A DNA stretch of 64,000 bases from positions 1,798,001-1,862,000 of the forward strand of contig CAWBHA010000003.1 in assembly GCA_963788585.1 (NCBI GenBank), read 5' to 3'. A program made the translations under genes and the position numbers. The notes under the pieces were generated by a model. The model had not been told where the DNA came from and made no database searches. It saw only the letters and a list, made by a program, of their open reading frames with translations. This DNA is from Bog-473 sp963788585 (lineage in GTDB: Bacteria > Actinomycetota > Acidimicrobiia > Acidimicrobiales > RAAP-2). Positions 1-9,136 of the stretch are shown here, piece after piece (position 1 is the stretch's first letter; the number at the start of each line of letters is the position of its first letter).

Positions 1-2506
1 CGCCCCCTGGCCGAGCTCGAGGGGTGGTTGCCACCGGCCCCGGTGGCCTGCCTGCGCTCGCCTGCCGAGCAGTCCCGGCGCTTCGCCCGTTGGCCCGGCA
101 CCGTCGCGCGCGCCGGCGGAGCTCGGGCGCGCCTGTGCCTTCGACCTGCGCCTCGTCGCGCCGCGCCTGCCCGACTTCCCCGTGCCGGCCGGCATGGACG
201 AGCAGGGCTACCTGTGCCAGTTGGTGACCGAGGGTGCCCTGGCGCGCTACGGGCCCCCCGACGCCGAGCGGGTGTCCGGCGCGTGGAAGCAGATCCGCCG
301 CGAGCTCGATGTCATCGGCACACTCGGCTTCGCCGGCTACTTCCTCATCGTGTGGGACATCGCGCAGGTGTGCAAGCGGCTGGACATCTACTGCCAGGGC
401 CGCGGATCGGCCGCCAATTCGGCCGTCTGCTACGCGCTCGGCGTCACCAACGTCGACGCTGTCGACCTGGGGTTGCTCTTCGAGCGCTTCCTCTCGCCGG
501 CGCGTGACGGCCCGCCCGACATCGACGTGGACATCGAGTCGGAGCGGCGCGAGGAGGTGATCCAGTACGTCTACGAGCGGTATGGTCGCCGCCACGCCGC
601 GCAGGTGGCCAACGTCATCACGTATCGCCCCCGCTCGGCCGTGCGCGACGTGGGCAAGGCGTTCGGCTTCACCCAGGAACAGGTGGACGCCTGGTCGTCG
701 GGCATCGACGCCGGGCACGGGCGCGGCATCTCCTCCACCGCGGCGGTCCAGGAGGTGTCGGCGGCCCAGGGCGGGGGCGTGCCGCCGCTCGTGGTCGAGC
801 TGGCCGCCGAGGTGCTGGACCGGCCGCGCCACCTGGGCATCCACTCGGCCGGCATGGTGCTGTGTGACCGTCCCGTCGTCGAGGTCTGTCCGGTGGAATG
901 GGGGCGCATGCCGGGGCGCAGCGTCCTGCAGTGGGACAAGGACGACTGCGCCGCCATCGGGCTGGTGAAGTTCGACCTCCTGGGGCTGGGCATGCTCGAG
1001 GCGCTGCACCGCATGGTCGACCTGGTGCGCGACTTCCACGGCACCGAGATCGACCTGGGTCAGCTGCCCCAGGAAGACGCGGTCTACGACCTCTTGGGCC
1101 GGGCCGACACGGTCGGCGTCTTCCAGGTCGAGAGTCGGGCCCAGATGGGGACGCTGCCACGGGTGGCACCGCGCCATTTCTACGACATCGCCATCGAGGT
1201 GGCGCTGATCCGGCCCGGTCCCATCCAGGGTCACGCGGTGAACCCCTACATCCGTCGCCGCCGCGGCGAGGAGGACGTCACCTATCTGCACCCGTTGCTC
1301 GAGCCGATCCTCGAGCGCACCCTCGGGGTGCCCCTGTTCCAAGAGCAGCTGATGGAGATGGCGATCGTCATCGCCGGGTTCAGCGCGGCCGACGCCGACG
1401 AGCTGCGCCAGGCCATGGCAGCCAAGCGCTCGGCGGCGCGCATGGAGAAGATGCGGGCGCGCCTCTACGACGGGATGGCGACGCGCGGGGTGACCGGTGC
1501 GGTGGCCGACCAGGTCTTCGAGGCGCTGGCCGCCTTCGCCAACTTCGGCTTCCCCGAGTCGCACTCGGTGTCGTTCGCCCATCTCGTCTACTCCTCCGCC
1601 TGGTTGAAGCTGCACTATCCGGCCGCGTTCACCGCGGGGCTGCTCAACTCCCAGCCGATGGGCTTCTGGTCGCCCCAGTCGCTGGTGGCCGACGCGCGGC
1701 GCCACGGCGTGGGCGTGCGGCGTCCCCACGTGAACCGCTCGGCGGTGGGGGCGTCGCTCGAGGGCGAGGTCGCCGACCCGGTGCTGCGACTCGGGCTGGC
1801 GTCGGTGCGCGGGGTGGGCGAGGCGACGGCGGAGCGCATCGTGGCCGGGCGCTCGTGGCGGGACGGCGAGGACCTGGTGCGCCGGGCGGGAGTGACCCAG
1901 GTCCAGCTCGAGACGCTGGCCGCCGCCGGCGCGTTGGACCCCGAGGACTCCGAGGGCGGGGACGGCACGGTGCGCGACACCGCGGCCGGGCGGCGCCGCC
2001 TGTTGTGGGCGGCCGGGGCGGCGGCGCAGGGCACCCCCGACCGCCTGCCCGGGATCGTGGTGGGGGCCGAAGCGCCGCCGCTGCCCGTCCCCAGTCTCTC
2101 CGACACGGTGGGCGACGACCTGTGGGCACTCGGGCTGGCCCCCGAGCGCACGGCCATGCATCTGGCGCGCGAGCGGCTCGAGGCGATGGGGGTGGTGACG
2201 GCGGTGGCGCTCGAGTCGTGCCCCGACGGGGCGCGGGTGACGGTGGCCGGCGTGGTGACGCACCGCCAGCACCCCGAGACGGCGCGCGGCGCCGTCTTCG
2301 TCAACCTCGAGGACGAGACGGGCCACGTCAACGTCGTCTTCTCCCGTGGCGCCTGGGCGCGCTGGAAGCACGTGGCCCGCCATGCACCCGTGTTGGTGAT
2401 CCGCGGGCGGGTCCGGAAGGGACAGGGCGCGGTCAGCTTCGACGCGGAGCGGGTGGACGCGCTCGGCGTCGGGACGGCGGTGCCGGCGAGCCGGGACTTC
2501 CGCTAG
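1..2506 (+). CDS. dnaE2: Error-prone DNA polymerase III alpha subunit DnaE2 (5' truncated by window, frameshifted)
   Basis: C-terminal part (about 830 residues) of a DnaE2-type polymerase, which performs translesion synthesis with ImuA'/ImuB-type partners during the DNA damage response. Visible: the palm-domain acidic motif PDIDVDIE near 510-537, a third acidic site in KFDLLGLG near 968-990, a helix-hairpin-helix stretch (LRLGLASVRGVGEATAERI) near 1785-1840, and a C-terminal OB-fold near 2235-2450. The protein ends in SRDFR, the tail typical of DnaE2 rather than replicative DnaE1. The first ~113 bases read in frame 1 (CLRSPAEQSRRFARW) and the rest in frame 2, so one base is gained or lost near 110-120 in a GC run. 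The true start lies left of the window. No imuA/imuB is visible here. Family assignment is firm; intactness is uncertain. Confidence 0.93.
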   Translation, partial: APWPSSRGGCHRPRWPACARLPSSPGASPVGPAPSRAPAELGRACAFDLRLVAPRLPDFPVPAGMDEQGYLCQLVTEGALARYGPPDAERVSGAWKQIRRELDVIGTLGFAGYFLIVWDIAQVCKRLDIYCQGRGSAANSAVCYALGVTNVDAVDLGLLFERFLSPARDGPPDIDVDIESERREEVIQYVYERYGRRHAAQVANVITYRPRSAVRDVGKAFGFTQEQVDAWSSGIDAGHGRGISSTAAVQEVSAAQGGGVPPLVVELAAEVLDRPRHLGIHSAGMVLCDRPVVEVCPVEWGRMPGRSVLQWDKDDCAAIGLVKFDLLGLGMLEALHRMVDLVRDFHGTEIDLGQLPQEDAVYDLLGRADTVGVFQVESRAQMGTLPRVAPRHFYDIAIEVALIRPGPIQGHAVNPYIRRRRGEEDVTYLHPLLEPILERTLGVPLFQEQLMEMAIVIAGFSAADADELRQAMAAKRSAARMEKMRARLYDGMATRGVTGAVADQVFEALAAFANFGFPESHSVSFAHLVYSSAWLKLHYPAAFTAGLLNSQPMGFWSPQSLVADARRHGVGVRRPHVNRSAVGASLEGEVADPVLRLGLASVRGVGEATAERIVAGRSWRDGEDLVRRAGVTQVQLETLAAAGALDPEDSEGGDGTVRDTAAGRRRLLWAAGAAAQGTPDRLPGIVVGAEAPPLPVPSLSDTVGDDLWALGLAPERTAMHLARERLEAMGVVTAVALESCPDGARVTVAGVVTHRQHPETARGAVFVNLEDETGHVNVVFSRGAWARWKHVARHAPVLVIRGRVRKGQGAVSFDAERVDALGVGTAVPASRDFR

Positions 2507-2566
2507 GTGGAGGAACGCCTCGGCAGCATGCCCATGGGGTGCGGCGTTCGTTCCACCCTGTCTGCG

Positions 2567-3631
2567 TCAGGAGCTCTCGATGAGCGTGTTGATCTTCGCG
2601 TTGAGCTCGGCTTGGTTCACCACGTGCACGTACACCTCTGACCGATGGCCCACGCCCGATCCCCAGGACAACCCATCCTGGCTGTTGATCACCGCTGCAC
2701 CACCCTGACCCAGCTCCGAGAAGATCCCCGATGCCCCCTCGATGGCGTAGAGCATCGTGGGTCCGTCCCAGTCACCGTCTCCGGGCGGCCCGCAATGGAA
2801 GAGCTTCGTGTAGACGATGCGCATCGGGTTCTTGAGGGGCACAGAGGTGCAGAGCGCGGCGCCGACCCTCGTGTTGATGCCCGTGAACCCGTCGACCCAG
2901 GCGATCGGAGTCGGCCAGCCGTGGCTGCCTATCAGCAATGTCGTGGCGGCGATGTCGAGCTTTTCGTTCGTCAGCGGGGGACCCCCGCCCGGAAAGAGCC
3001 CGTCTTCGATCACGAGCCGCTTCACCTTGGCGGCGACGAGCGCTCGTCCCGGTAGCGAGCTGCCCTGACCCGGACCCGAACGCAGCAGACCGGCCAGGTT
3101 GGTGTCGCCGCCGAGGGCGACCACGGTCACGCTCCGGTCCGGCTGCGTCGCCAGCAGCCGGCGGTCGAGCTGGACCGCCCGCTGGGCTTGCGAGCTGTTC
3201 CGGATGGCGTGGGGGAGCTGCTCGGCCAGGACGTCGCTGTACCCGTGTGGCGCCGTGTTCGCAGCGCTGTCGGCGACGGCGCCGACCGGGATCTTGCTGT
3301 GCCCGTAGAACGTGTCGATGGCATCGAGCGCGGCGGCGGCCACCGGGTTGCGAACATCCGACATGACCCCGAGGATCTGGACCTTGCCCCGTTGCTCGAG
3401 GACGTTGGCGATTCCGAGCGCCGTGGCGTCGTCCCACCAGAGGGAGAGGTCGGTATCGATGATGATGCGCGGCGGATCGTTCTTGGCTGTGTCGGCTGCT
3501 GCGGACCGGGGTGACGCGACCACGAAAGCCCCTGTGGCTGTGGCTGTGGCTGTGGCTGTGGCTGTGGCTGTGGCGACCAGCGCGAGGAGGAGCGCCACCG
3601 CGCCGCTTGGGATTCCTCGGCTCGTCTTCAT
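2567..3631 (-). CDS. Exported nucleoside hydrolase-like (IunH fold) protein
   Basis: 354-residue protein. The mature part opens with IIIDTDLSLWWDDATAL, which matches the N-terminal Asp-rich calcium/ribose loop of inosine-uridine nucleoside hydrolases, although the spacing DTD-x4-DD is looser than the usual DTDPGxDD. Later, VVALGGDTNLAGLL resembles the family's ALGPLTNLA motif. The start is placed at ATG 3631 (MKTSRG), preceded by GGAAAGG; a longer frame upstream overlaps the neighbouring gene and is not believed. Residues 1-45 look like a signal peptide whose hydrophobic core is an (Ala-Thr)n repeat. It lies 17 bases after the PQQ-type propeller gene and probably shares its transcript. Substrate is unknown: nucleoside hydrolysis is the family activity, but the altered loop leaves room for another glycosidic substrate. 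Confidence 0.75.
   Translation of the reverse strand: MKTSRGIPSGAVALLLALVATATATATATATATGAFVVASPRSAAADTAKNDPPRIIIDTDLSLWWDDATALGIANVLEQRGKVQILGVMSDVRNPVAAAALDAIDTFYGHSKIPVGAVADSAANTAPHGYSDVLAEQLPHAIRNSSQAQRAVQLDRRLLATQPDRSVTVVALGGDTNLAGLLRSGPGQGSSLPGRALVAAKVKRLVIEDGLFPGGGPPLTNEKLDIAATTLLIGSHGWPTPIAWVDGFTGINTRVGAALCTSVPLKNPMRIVYTKLFHCGPPGDGDWDGPTMLYAIEGASGIFSELGQGGAAVINSQDGLSWGSGVGHRSEVYVHVVNQAELNAKINTLIESS
3532..3573. repeat. Perfect hexanucleotide tandem repeat, 7 x CTGTGG
   Basis: Seven exact copies of CTGTGG. On the minus strand they encode the alternating Ala-Thr core of the signal peptide of the nucleoside-hydrolase-like protein. The unit is a multiple of three, so gain or loss of copies would change signal-peptide length without breaking the frame. 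Confidence 0.97.
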
Positions 3632-3648
3632 CTCGTGCGTTACCTTTC

Positions 3649-5241
3649 CTACTTCCCGCTGGGCCCGCTCGGGAGGCGCAGGGCCCAGATCGTCGGAGGG
3701 TTGGCGTCGCCGACCGGCACGATGACGGTCCGGCCCGATACCGACATCCAGCCGTCTATCCCACCGGGCGCCTGGAGCTTCCACAGGATCTTGCCCGACG
3801 ACATGGACAGACCGAGGATCGACCCCTGCAGCGTTGCGGTGAGGACGACGTTGTTGACCAGGGTCACCCCTCCCGTCGGGTCACCAGGCACGCGCGAGTC
3901 CCACAGCGTGCGTCCGTTGCGGGCGTCGATCGCCACGACCTCGCCGGGCATGGTGCCGGTCTTCCCCCCGAAGTACTCGGTCTGGTCGGGATACAGGGTG
4001 TCGGGCGCGTTCAGGGTCGCGACGAAGACCGTCCCGCGGGCGGACGCCGGCGGGGTCAACACACCGCCGAAGGTGCCCGGGAGGATTTCCGTCGGGCCGG
4101 TGAGGGCCTGGAGGCCGTCGTTCTCATGGGTCCCGACGGGGGTGCGCCACAGTTGCCGGCCGCTCCGGGGGTTCATCCCGATCACGATGCCGCTCTTGCC
4201 GGTTCCGACGACGACCGTCCCGGCCGGACGCCCGTGTGCGGCCGGCACCGGCACCGCCATGGTGTGGACGAAGTCGCGGTCGAACAGGTCGTGCGCGGTC
4301 GCCTGGTGATACCAGACCAGCCGCCCGGTGCCGATCTCGAGGGCGACAGTGGAGTCCGTGTAGAGGTTCTTGCCGGGCCGGCTGGTGCCGTTGGGGTACT
4401 GCACCGTCCCGACGAACGGTGCCGGGTTGGCGATGCCGACGTAGAGCAGACCCGTCCGTGCGGAGAACGACGGTGGGTACCAGGAGCCGCCGCCGGAGTT
4501 CACCAGCGCGTTTCCCCACAACGTGGGCGAGGCCACGGTGTCGAAGCCCCAGAGAAGCTTTCCCGAGCTCTCGTCGACGGCGTCGACGAAGCCGCGGTCG
4601 CCGCCGGTGTATATCCCTTTGACGCTCACCGGCACGGTCGACGCGATCACCTCCCGCCCGACGACCTGCGGCTGCACGTCGATGCCGTCGGTCGCGGTGT
4701 GGGTCAGCCGGGTCGACCACAGCTGCTGCCCGGTCGCTTCGTCGAGTGCGAAGAGCGAGGTCGGGGTGACCCCGAAGACCTTGCCCCACCCCACGGCGAC
4801 GCCCTCGGGACCGACCGAGTAGCCGTTCGACGGCGACTTCCACACCACGCGGCCGCTGGCGAGGTCGATGTCGAAGACCTCTCCGACCTGGTCCTCGACG
4901 AACACGGAGTGCCCGACGACGATCGGTGACGTGGGGAGGCCGCCGCTGGCGGTCACCTTCCACGCCGTGATCAAACGGCTGAGGTTCTGCCCAGTGATGG
5001 GCGATCCCGACGCCAGGCGCGAGTTCGACGGGTCGTGATCCGGGTACGGCCACCCCGCAGCGCCGGCCCTCGCTTCGGGCGGAACGGGAAGCGGGCGGGC
5101 AGGCGTGGATGCGGCGCCGCTCGCCGCTAGAGCGGAGTCGATGGAGAAGAGCGAGACAAAGAGGGCGAAGACGGCGAACGTCGCCACGTTCGTTGCGTGC
5201 CAACGCTGGAGCGCTCGCCCGTTCTGCCGTGCACCCATCAC
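3649..5241 (-). CDS. Exported PQQ-type beta-propeller (quinoprotein dehydrogenase-like)
   Basis: 530 residues. The N-terminus has one hydrophobic segment (NVATFAVFALFVSLFSIDSA) followed by an Ala-rich region, consistent with a signal peptide or anchor. The rest is a repeated eight-blade-type propeller: several blades carry the Ala/Gly-x-x-x-Gly-x-x-x-Trp signature (ASGRVVWKS, ATGQQLWST, SSGKLLWGF, GTGRLVWYHQ, RSGRQLWRT, RNGRTLWDS, SSGKILWKL). The segment GGGSWYPPSFSARTGLLYVG is typical of quinoprotein alcohol-dehydrogenase-like domains. I do not see the adjacent Cys-Cys pair of true methanol/ethanol dehydrogenases, so it may be a structural or binding propeller rather than an enzyme. Start GTG 5241 or ATG 5238. 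It precedes the nucleoside-hydrolase-like gene by 17 bases. No pqq biosynthesis genes occur in the window. Confidence 0.82.
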   Translation of the reverse strand: MMGARQNGRALQRWHATNVATFAVFALFVSLFSIDSALAASGAASTPARPLPVPPEARAGAAGWPYPDHDPSNSRLASGSPITGQNLSRLITAWKVTASGGLPTSPIVVGHSVFVEDQVGEVFDIDLASGRVVWKSPSNGYSVGPEGVAVGWGKVFGVTPTSLFALDEATGQQLWSTRLTHTATDGIDVQPQVVGREVIASTVPVSVKGIYTGGDRGFVDAVDESSGKLLWGFDTVASPTLWGNALVNSGGGSWYPPSFSARTGLLYVGIANPAPFVGTVQYPNGTSRPGKNLYTDSTVALEIGTGRLVWYHQATAHDLFDRDFVHTMAVPVPAAHGRPAGTVVVGTGKSGIVIGMNPRSGRQLWRTPVGTHENDGLQALTGPTEILPGTFGGVLTPPASARGTVFVATLNAPDTLYPDQTEYFGGKTGTMPGEVVAIDARNGRTLWDSRVPGDPTGGVTLVNNVVLTATLQGSILGLSMSSGKILWKLQAPGGIDGWMSVSGRTVIVPVGDANPPTIWALRLPSGPSGK

Positions 5242-5396
5242 ATCGCTGCCCCCACTGGCACCCTCATCCCCGGGGCCTCACCCTACGGGAGGGGCCCCGC
5301 CTCTGGCCGGGACTCCGAGGCGGTCGCCCTGGGCCTAGCCTGCTTCCTGTCGCGGCCCATCGTCGGAGGGCCACATCGTGCGAGGAGGGAAGCACC

Positions 5397-5861
5397 GTGC
5401 TGCTGAAGGGACTGAACCACGTCGCCGTGATCACCAACGACGCATCTCGCCTGAACGCGTTCTACGAAGAGGTCTTCGACGCCGAGGTCCTGCGGGACGG
5501 CTCCGAGCTCTCGGCTGGCCAGGGCCCCCGTCTCGCCATCATCAAGATTGGCGACTGGGCGGAGCTCAACGTCTTCCAGATAGAGGGAAACACCGAGGCC
5601 GACCGCCAGACCCCGATGTTCGGCCGCGGCCGACTCGACCACCTGGCGCTGCAGGCCGCGTCGATCGACTCGTTCGAGACCATCCGCCAGAGGCTCATGG
5701 CGCGTGGCGCCGCCGACGACTTCGTGACCGACTTCGGGCCGATGCTCAGCCTCTTCTTCCGGGACCCCGATGGTCTGGAGTGCGAGGTGTGCGTGGAGAA
5801 CCCCGATGCCGTCCCCGGCACCTTCAACCCGCCGGGGACCCGGGCGGCACGCTACGCGTGA
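5397..5861 (+). CDS. VOC-family (glyoxalase/bleomycin resistance) protein
   Basis: 154 residues, one vicinal-oxygen-chelate module pair. Start GTG 5397 is chosen because GAGGAGGGA lies 6-14 bases upstream and translation then begins LLKGLNHVAVITND, the usual first beta strand carrying a metal-ligand His. Further likely ligands are His in RLDHLALQA and Glu in DGLECEV. The fold is shared by glyoxalase I, extradiol dioxygenases and resistance proteins; nothing here fixes the substrate. It is divergent from the propeller gene and apparently monocistronic. Confidence 0.8.
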   Translation: MLLKGLNHVAVITNDASRLNAFYEEVFDAEVLRDGSELSAGQGPRLAIIKIGDWAELNVFQIEGNTEADRQTPMFGRGRLDHLALQAASIDSFETIRQRLMARGAADDFVTDFGPMLSLFFRDPDGLECEVCVENPDAVPGTFNPPGTRAARYA

Positions 5862-6084
5862 AGGCCGGGCGAGCGACCAGGTCGGCCGAGATCACCATGG
5901 TCATCGATCCGCCGAAGGGGGAGTGACCGTTGGTGTGGCGGAAGCCCGCGCGGTCGGGGAGTCTCGCTCATACGCCCCCGAGATGCGGCAGCATGGGGCC
6001 GTGACGATCGTCCCGCTGAGAGCACCGCTTGTCGCATAGCCGGATCCGGCAGGATCGGACCGGCGAGCAGGCGATCGACCTCGC

Positions 6085-7602
6085 ATGAATCGGATCACCG
6101 CGCCGCGACTGTGGCGCTGGCCCCGTCTGCGCGTCGACCGCGAGGGCGAGCTGACCGACTCGCCGCCATGGCTCCGTGTGGTCTGGATCGTCCTGGTCCT
6201 CCTGACGGTGGCCGAGGCGCTCGACGACCTCGGGTGGATCGGCGGGCCCTCCGTTCTCTTCCAGCGCGGGATCCACGATGGGGTCCTGGCCGCCGCCGCC
6301 GTGCTGATCCTGATCCGTGCCGTTCTCGAACCGGTCGCCCGCAGGGCGTGGTTGGCCTTCGGCATTGCCACGGCCGTCTGGTGTGCGGGGACCGTGTCGT
6401 GGAGCGTCGTCTATGGGGCTCAAGCCAACCCCCCCTACCCCACGTTTGCCGACGTCCTCTGGCTCCTCTGGTACCCCTTCATGGTGGCCGGCATGGTGTT
6501 CCTCATCCGCGTCCGCTTCCGCAGCTTCGCCGTGCACCGCTGGATGGACGGGATCGCGGTCATGCTCATCGCGCTCGCCGCGGGCTTCGCCCTTGTCGTG
6601 CAACCGCTGGCCGACAGGTCGGCCCAAGGCTCGCTGGCCACCGTCGTCGACTTCAGCTATCCGGTGCTCGACGTCCTCCTCGTGGGCGCACTCCTGGGCG
6701 TGTACGGGCTGTTGGGCTGGAAACCCGACGCCATGTGGATCTTCATCGGGTTCGGGATCGTCGCCTCGACGTGCGCCGATGCCGCCTTCGCCGTCGACCA
6801 GGCGCGTGCGGTCGGCGAGAGCGGAGACTACGACTTCGTCTGGACGTTGAGTGCGCTCTTCATCGCGTACGCCGCCTGGGTTCGTGCACCGACCGTGCAC
6901 GAAGACGAGCGGGAGGTCACGGGGATGCGCGCCATTGCCTTGGCCCTCGTTGCGCAGGCACTGGCCATCGCAATCCAGCTGGTCGCCCTCTTCAAGGACA
7001 TCGGCAAGAGCGAACGGGTCGTGACGGTGATCGTGCTCGTCGTCGCTTCGGTGCAGATCGTGCTCACGCGTCCGCGAGCCCGCAAAGGGGAGGACGCCCC
7101 TCCGACGGCCACGGACCCGCCGACCGCCCTCCGCCATGGAGACAATGAGGACAACGACTCGGCGGACGCGGTTGGGGTGACCCGGTACACCCCGGGACTA
7201 CGCGACGACGAGCCCGCGTCCGGTCACCAGCGGGAGGTCCAATGCGGTGACGAGGCCGGGTGCGGCGGCCACGACGGCCGGCACGGCGTTGACGAGGCGC
7301 ATCGCGGTCGCCTTCAGGCCCGCCGTGTTGTGGTCTCCGTCGCTCCCCATGAGCTGCAGGTCGATGGTGTAGTTGGGCTCGCCGGTGATCTGGACCCGAT
7401 AGCAGCCGTGCCCGGCCGGCTGGGGCCAGCTGGCACCGAGGTCGTCGCGCAGCCGGGTGACGTGCTCGAGCACGATGACCGGCGTGTCGCCCACCACGCC
7501 GCGCACCTCGAAGTGCAGCGCGGCTGCCGTGCCCGCCCTGATGGTCCCGGCGTCGACCTCGAAGTCCTCGGGCGCCGCCTTCTCGCTCGTACCATTCGGT
7601 GA
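6085..7602 (+). CDS. Ten-helix integral membrane protein, sensor-like, no output domain seen
   Basis: Only the first ~360 codons (to about 7180) are supported. They hold about ten hydrophobic helices (e.g. WLRVVWIVLVLLTVAEAL, AWLAFGIATAVWCAG, FADVLWLLWYPFMVAGM, WMDGIAVMLIALAAGFALV). The PPYPTFADVLWLLWYP stretch resembles the membrane N-terminus of actinobacterial GGDEF/EAL proteins, but no GGDEF or EAL domain follows. The helices end near residue 340, followed by a short hydrophilic tail. From 7198 on, the open frame runs antisense to the conserved DapB-like gene and is probably not translated. Stops in the other two frames at 7146 and 7178 suggest the real end is there after an indel. Function unknown. 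Confidence 0.6.
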   Translation: MNRITAPRLWRWPRLRVDREGELTDSPPWLRVVWIVLVLLTVAEALDDLGWIGGPSVLFQRGIHDGVLAAAAVLILIRAVLEPVARRAWLAFGIATAVWCAGTVSWSVVYGAQANPPYPTFADVLWLLWYPFMVAGMVFLIRVRFRSFAVHRWMDGIAVMLIALAAGFALVVQPLADRSAQGSLATVVDFSYPVLDVLLVGALLGVYGLLGWKPDAMWIFIGFGIVASTCADAAFAVDQARAVGESGDYDFVWTLSALFIAYAAWVRAPTVHEDEREVTGMRAIALALVAQALAIAIQLVALFKDIGKSERVVTVIVLVVASVQIVLTRPRARKGEDAPPTATDPPTALRHGDNEDNDSADAVGVTRYTPGLRDDEPASGHQREVQCGDEAGCGGHDGRHGVDEAHRGRLQARRVVVSVAPHELQVDGVVGLAGDLDPIAAVPGRLGPAGTEVVAQPGDVLEHDDRRVAHHAAHLEVQRGCRARPDGPGVDLEVLGRRLLARTIR

Positions 7603-8266
7603 CCTCGGTCAGGGTCAGCCCGAGGCCGGCCGCGAGCTGGCGCACCACGCTGCCCCAGGCCATGGTCAGTACGCCCGGGCTCAGCAGCATCGGCACGTCG
7701 CGCAGGTCGCGGCCGAAGCCCATGATGTCGAAGAGCACCATGGGCTGGTTGTACGTGTTGTAGTTCAGCACCTCCGAGCAGCGGACCTCCTCGATGCGCT
7801 CGCACACGCCCGAGAGGACGAGCGGGAGCGCGTCGTTGGCGAATCCCGGGATCGACCCCGTTGACGAAGAGGGACACGCCGGCCTTCTCCGCCGCGGCGA
7901 TCACGGGCGCGGCCAAGGGGTCACCGACGCTCGGGGTATTGCAGCATCACCGGGCTCGACGAGACGACGTTGCAGCCGGCGGCGAGGAAGCGCTCGAGGT
8001 CGGCCAGTGCCTCGAAGATGCGGTCGTCCGCCATGGCGGTGTGCACGATGCAGTCCGGTTGCAGCGCCAGGAGGGAGTCGACGTCGCTCGTTCCGGCCAC
8101 GCCGAGTATCTTGCTCGAGGCCGGCCAGCTCGCCGGCGTCGTGGCCCACTTTGTCCGGGTTGGAGACGAAGAGCCCCACGAGCTCGAGGTCGGGATGGGC
8201 GTCGATACCCGCGAGCGCGTGGCGCCCGACGTTCCCGGTGCTCCATTGCACGACGCGATAGGACAT
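7198..8266 (-). CDS. DapB-like NAD(P)-dependent reductase (four apparent frameshifts)
   Basis: Homologous along its length to the actinobacterial dihydrodipicolinate-reductase-like family, which is usually not the true lysine-pathway DapB. It opens MSYRVVQWSTGNVGRHALAG, a Rossmann dinucleotide site, behind a good RBS (AAGGAG). The chain is recoverable only by switching frames near 8110, 7935, 7872 and 7595: LALQPDCIVHTAM, then APVIAAAEKAGVSLFVNGVDPG, then VLFDIMGFGRDLRDVPMLL with GSVVRQLAAGLG, then VIVLEHVTRLRDDLG to VTGRGLVVA. Conservation on both sides of every break argues for sequence errors over decay. It follows the SDR gene by 32 bases and is likely co-transcribed. Substrate unknown. 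Confidence 0.8.
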
Positions 8267-8298
8267 GGGGTGCTCCTTTACGAGTGGGCCCGGACGCC

Positions 8299-9093
8299 TC
8301 AGAGGTCGGGGATGGGCATCTCGAGATTGGGCGCCTGCAGGCCACCGTCCACCTCGAGGATCTTTCCGGTCACGTACGCGCCGGCGGGCGAGACCAGGTA
8401 CAGGATGGCCGCCGCGATGTCGTCGACGTGGCCCAGCCGCTGGAGCGGGGTGGCGTCCTCCATGGCGGTGCGCAGTTCGTCGCTGGACATGACGATGTCG
8501 AGCGCCGACGTCGCCGTCGAGCCGACCCCGATCGCGTTGACCCGGATGCGCGGCGCCAGGTCACGCGCGGCCAGCCGGGTGTACTGCTCGAGGGCCCCTT
8601 TTGCGGTGCCATACCCGAGATAGCCGCGACCGGCCACGTGCCCCATGACCGAGGAGATGCTGACGACGGCGCCGCCGGGGTGCTCGCCCTCGAGCATGTG
8701 CGGCACCGCCGCCCGCAGGAGGGCGTGGCCGGACGACACGTTGAAGCGGAAGGCCTCCTCCAGGAAGCGTGGCGACGTGTCGAGCAGCGGCCGGGGCATC
8801 GTGCCGCCCATGTTGTTGACCACGATGTCGAGCCTTCCGAGTTCGCGTTGCGCCGTTTCGGCCAGCGAGGCCATCAGCTCGAGGTCGGTCAGGTCGCCCG
8901 GCACCACTACGGCGCGGCGGCCGGCGGCCTCGACCTGGGTCGCCACCTCGCGCAGCTGGTCCTCGGTGCGCGCGGCCAGGACGACGTCGGCGCCGGCCTG
9001 GGCCAGGGCGCTCGCGGTGGCGGCACCGATGCCGCGTCCGCTGCCGGTGACGATGGCGACCTGGTCGGTGACCAGGAACTTGTCGAGGATCAT
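8299..9093 (-). CDS. Short-chain dehydrogenase/reductase (SDR)
   Basis: 264 residues, classical SDR length. It has the TGSGRGIG cofactor loop near residues 15-22, the NNMGG motif (family NNAG), the catalytic Ser in VSISSVMG and the YGTAK Tyr-Lys pair. ATG 9093 is chosen because the fold starts about 10 residues later; upstream codons in the same frame look non-homologous. The C-terminal VDGGLQAPN matches the usual SDR end. It lies just upstream of the DapB-like gene (32-base gap). A 3-oxoacyl or alcohol substrate is typical of the family but not determined here. Confidence 0.88.
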   Translation of the reverse strand: MILDKFLVTDQVAIVTGSGRGIGAATASALAQAGADVVLAARTEDQLREVATQVEAAGRRAVVVPGDLTDLELMASLAETAQRELGRLDIVVNNMGGTMPRPLLDTSPRFLEEAFRFNVSSGHALLRAAVPHMLEGEHPGGAVVSISSVMGHVAGRGYLGYGTAKGALEQYTRLAARDLAPRIRVNAIGVGSTATSALDIVMSSDELRTAMEDATPLQRLGHVDDIAAAILYLVSPAGAYVTGKILEVDGGLQAPNLEMPIPDL

Positions 9094-9136
9094 CTGGCGA
9101 ATGTAGCGGGCGGCCCGCGAAGTGCGTCCCGGGTGG

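Noticed and set aside
3511..4929. 472-codon plus-strand frame starting with a Trp-Leu repeat
   Set aside because: It is the reverse reading of the CTGTGG repeat and the propeller gene; no homology and no RBS.
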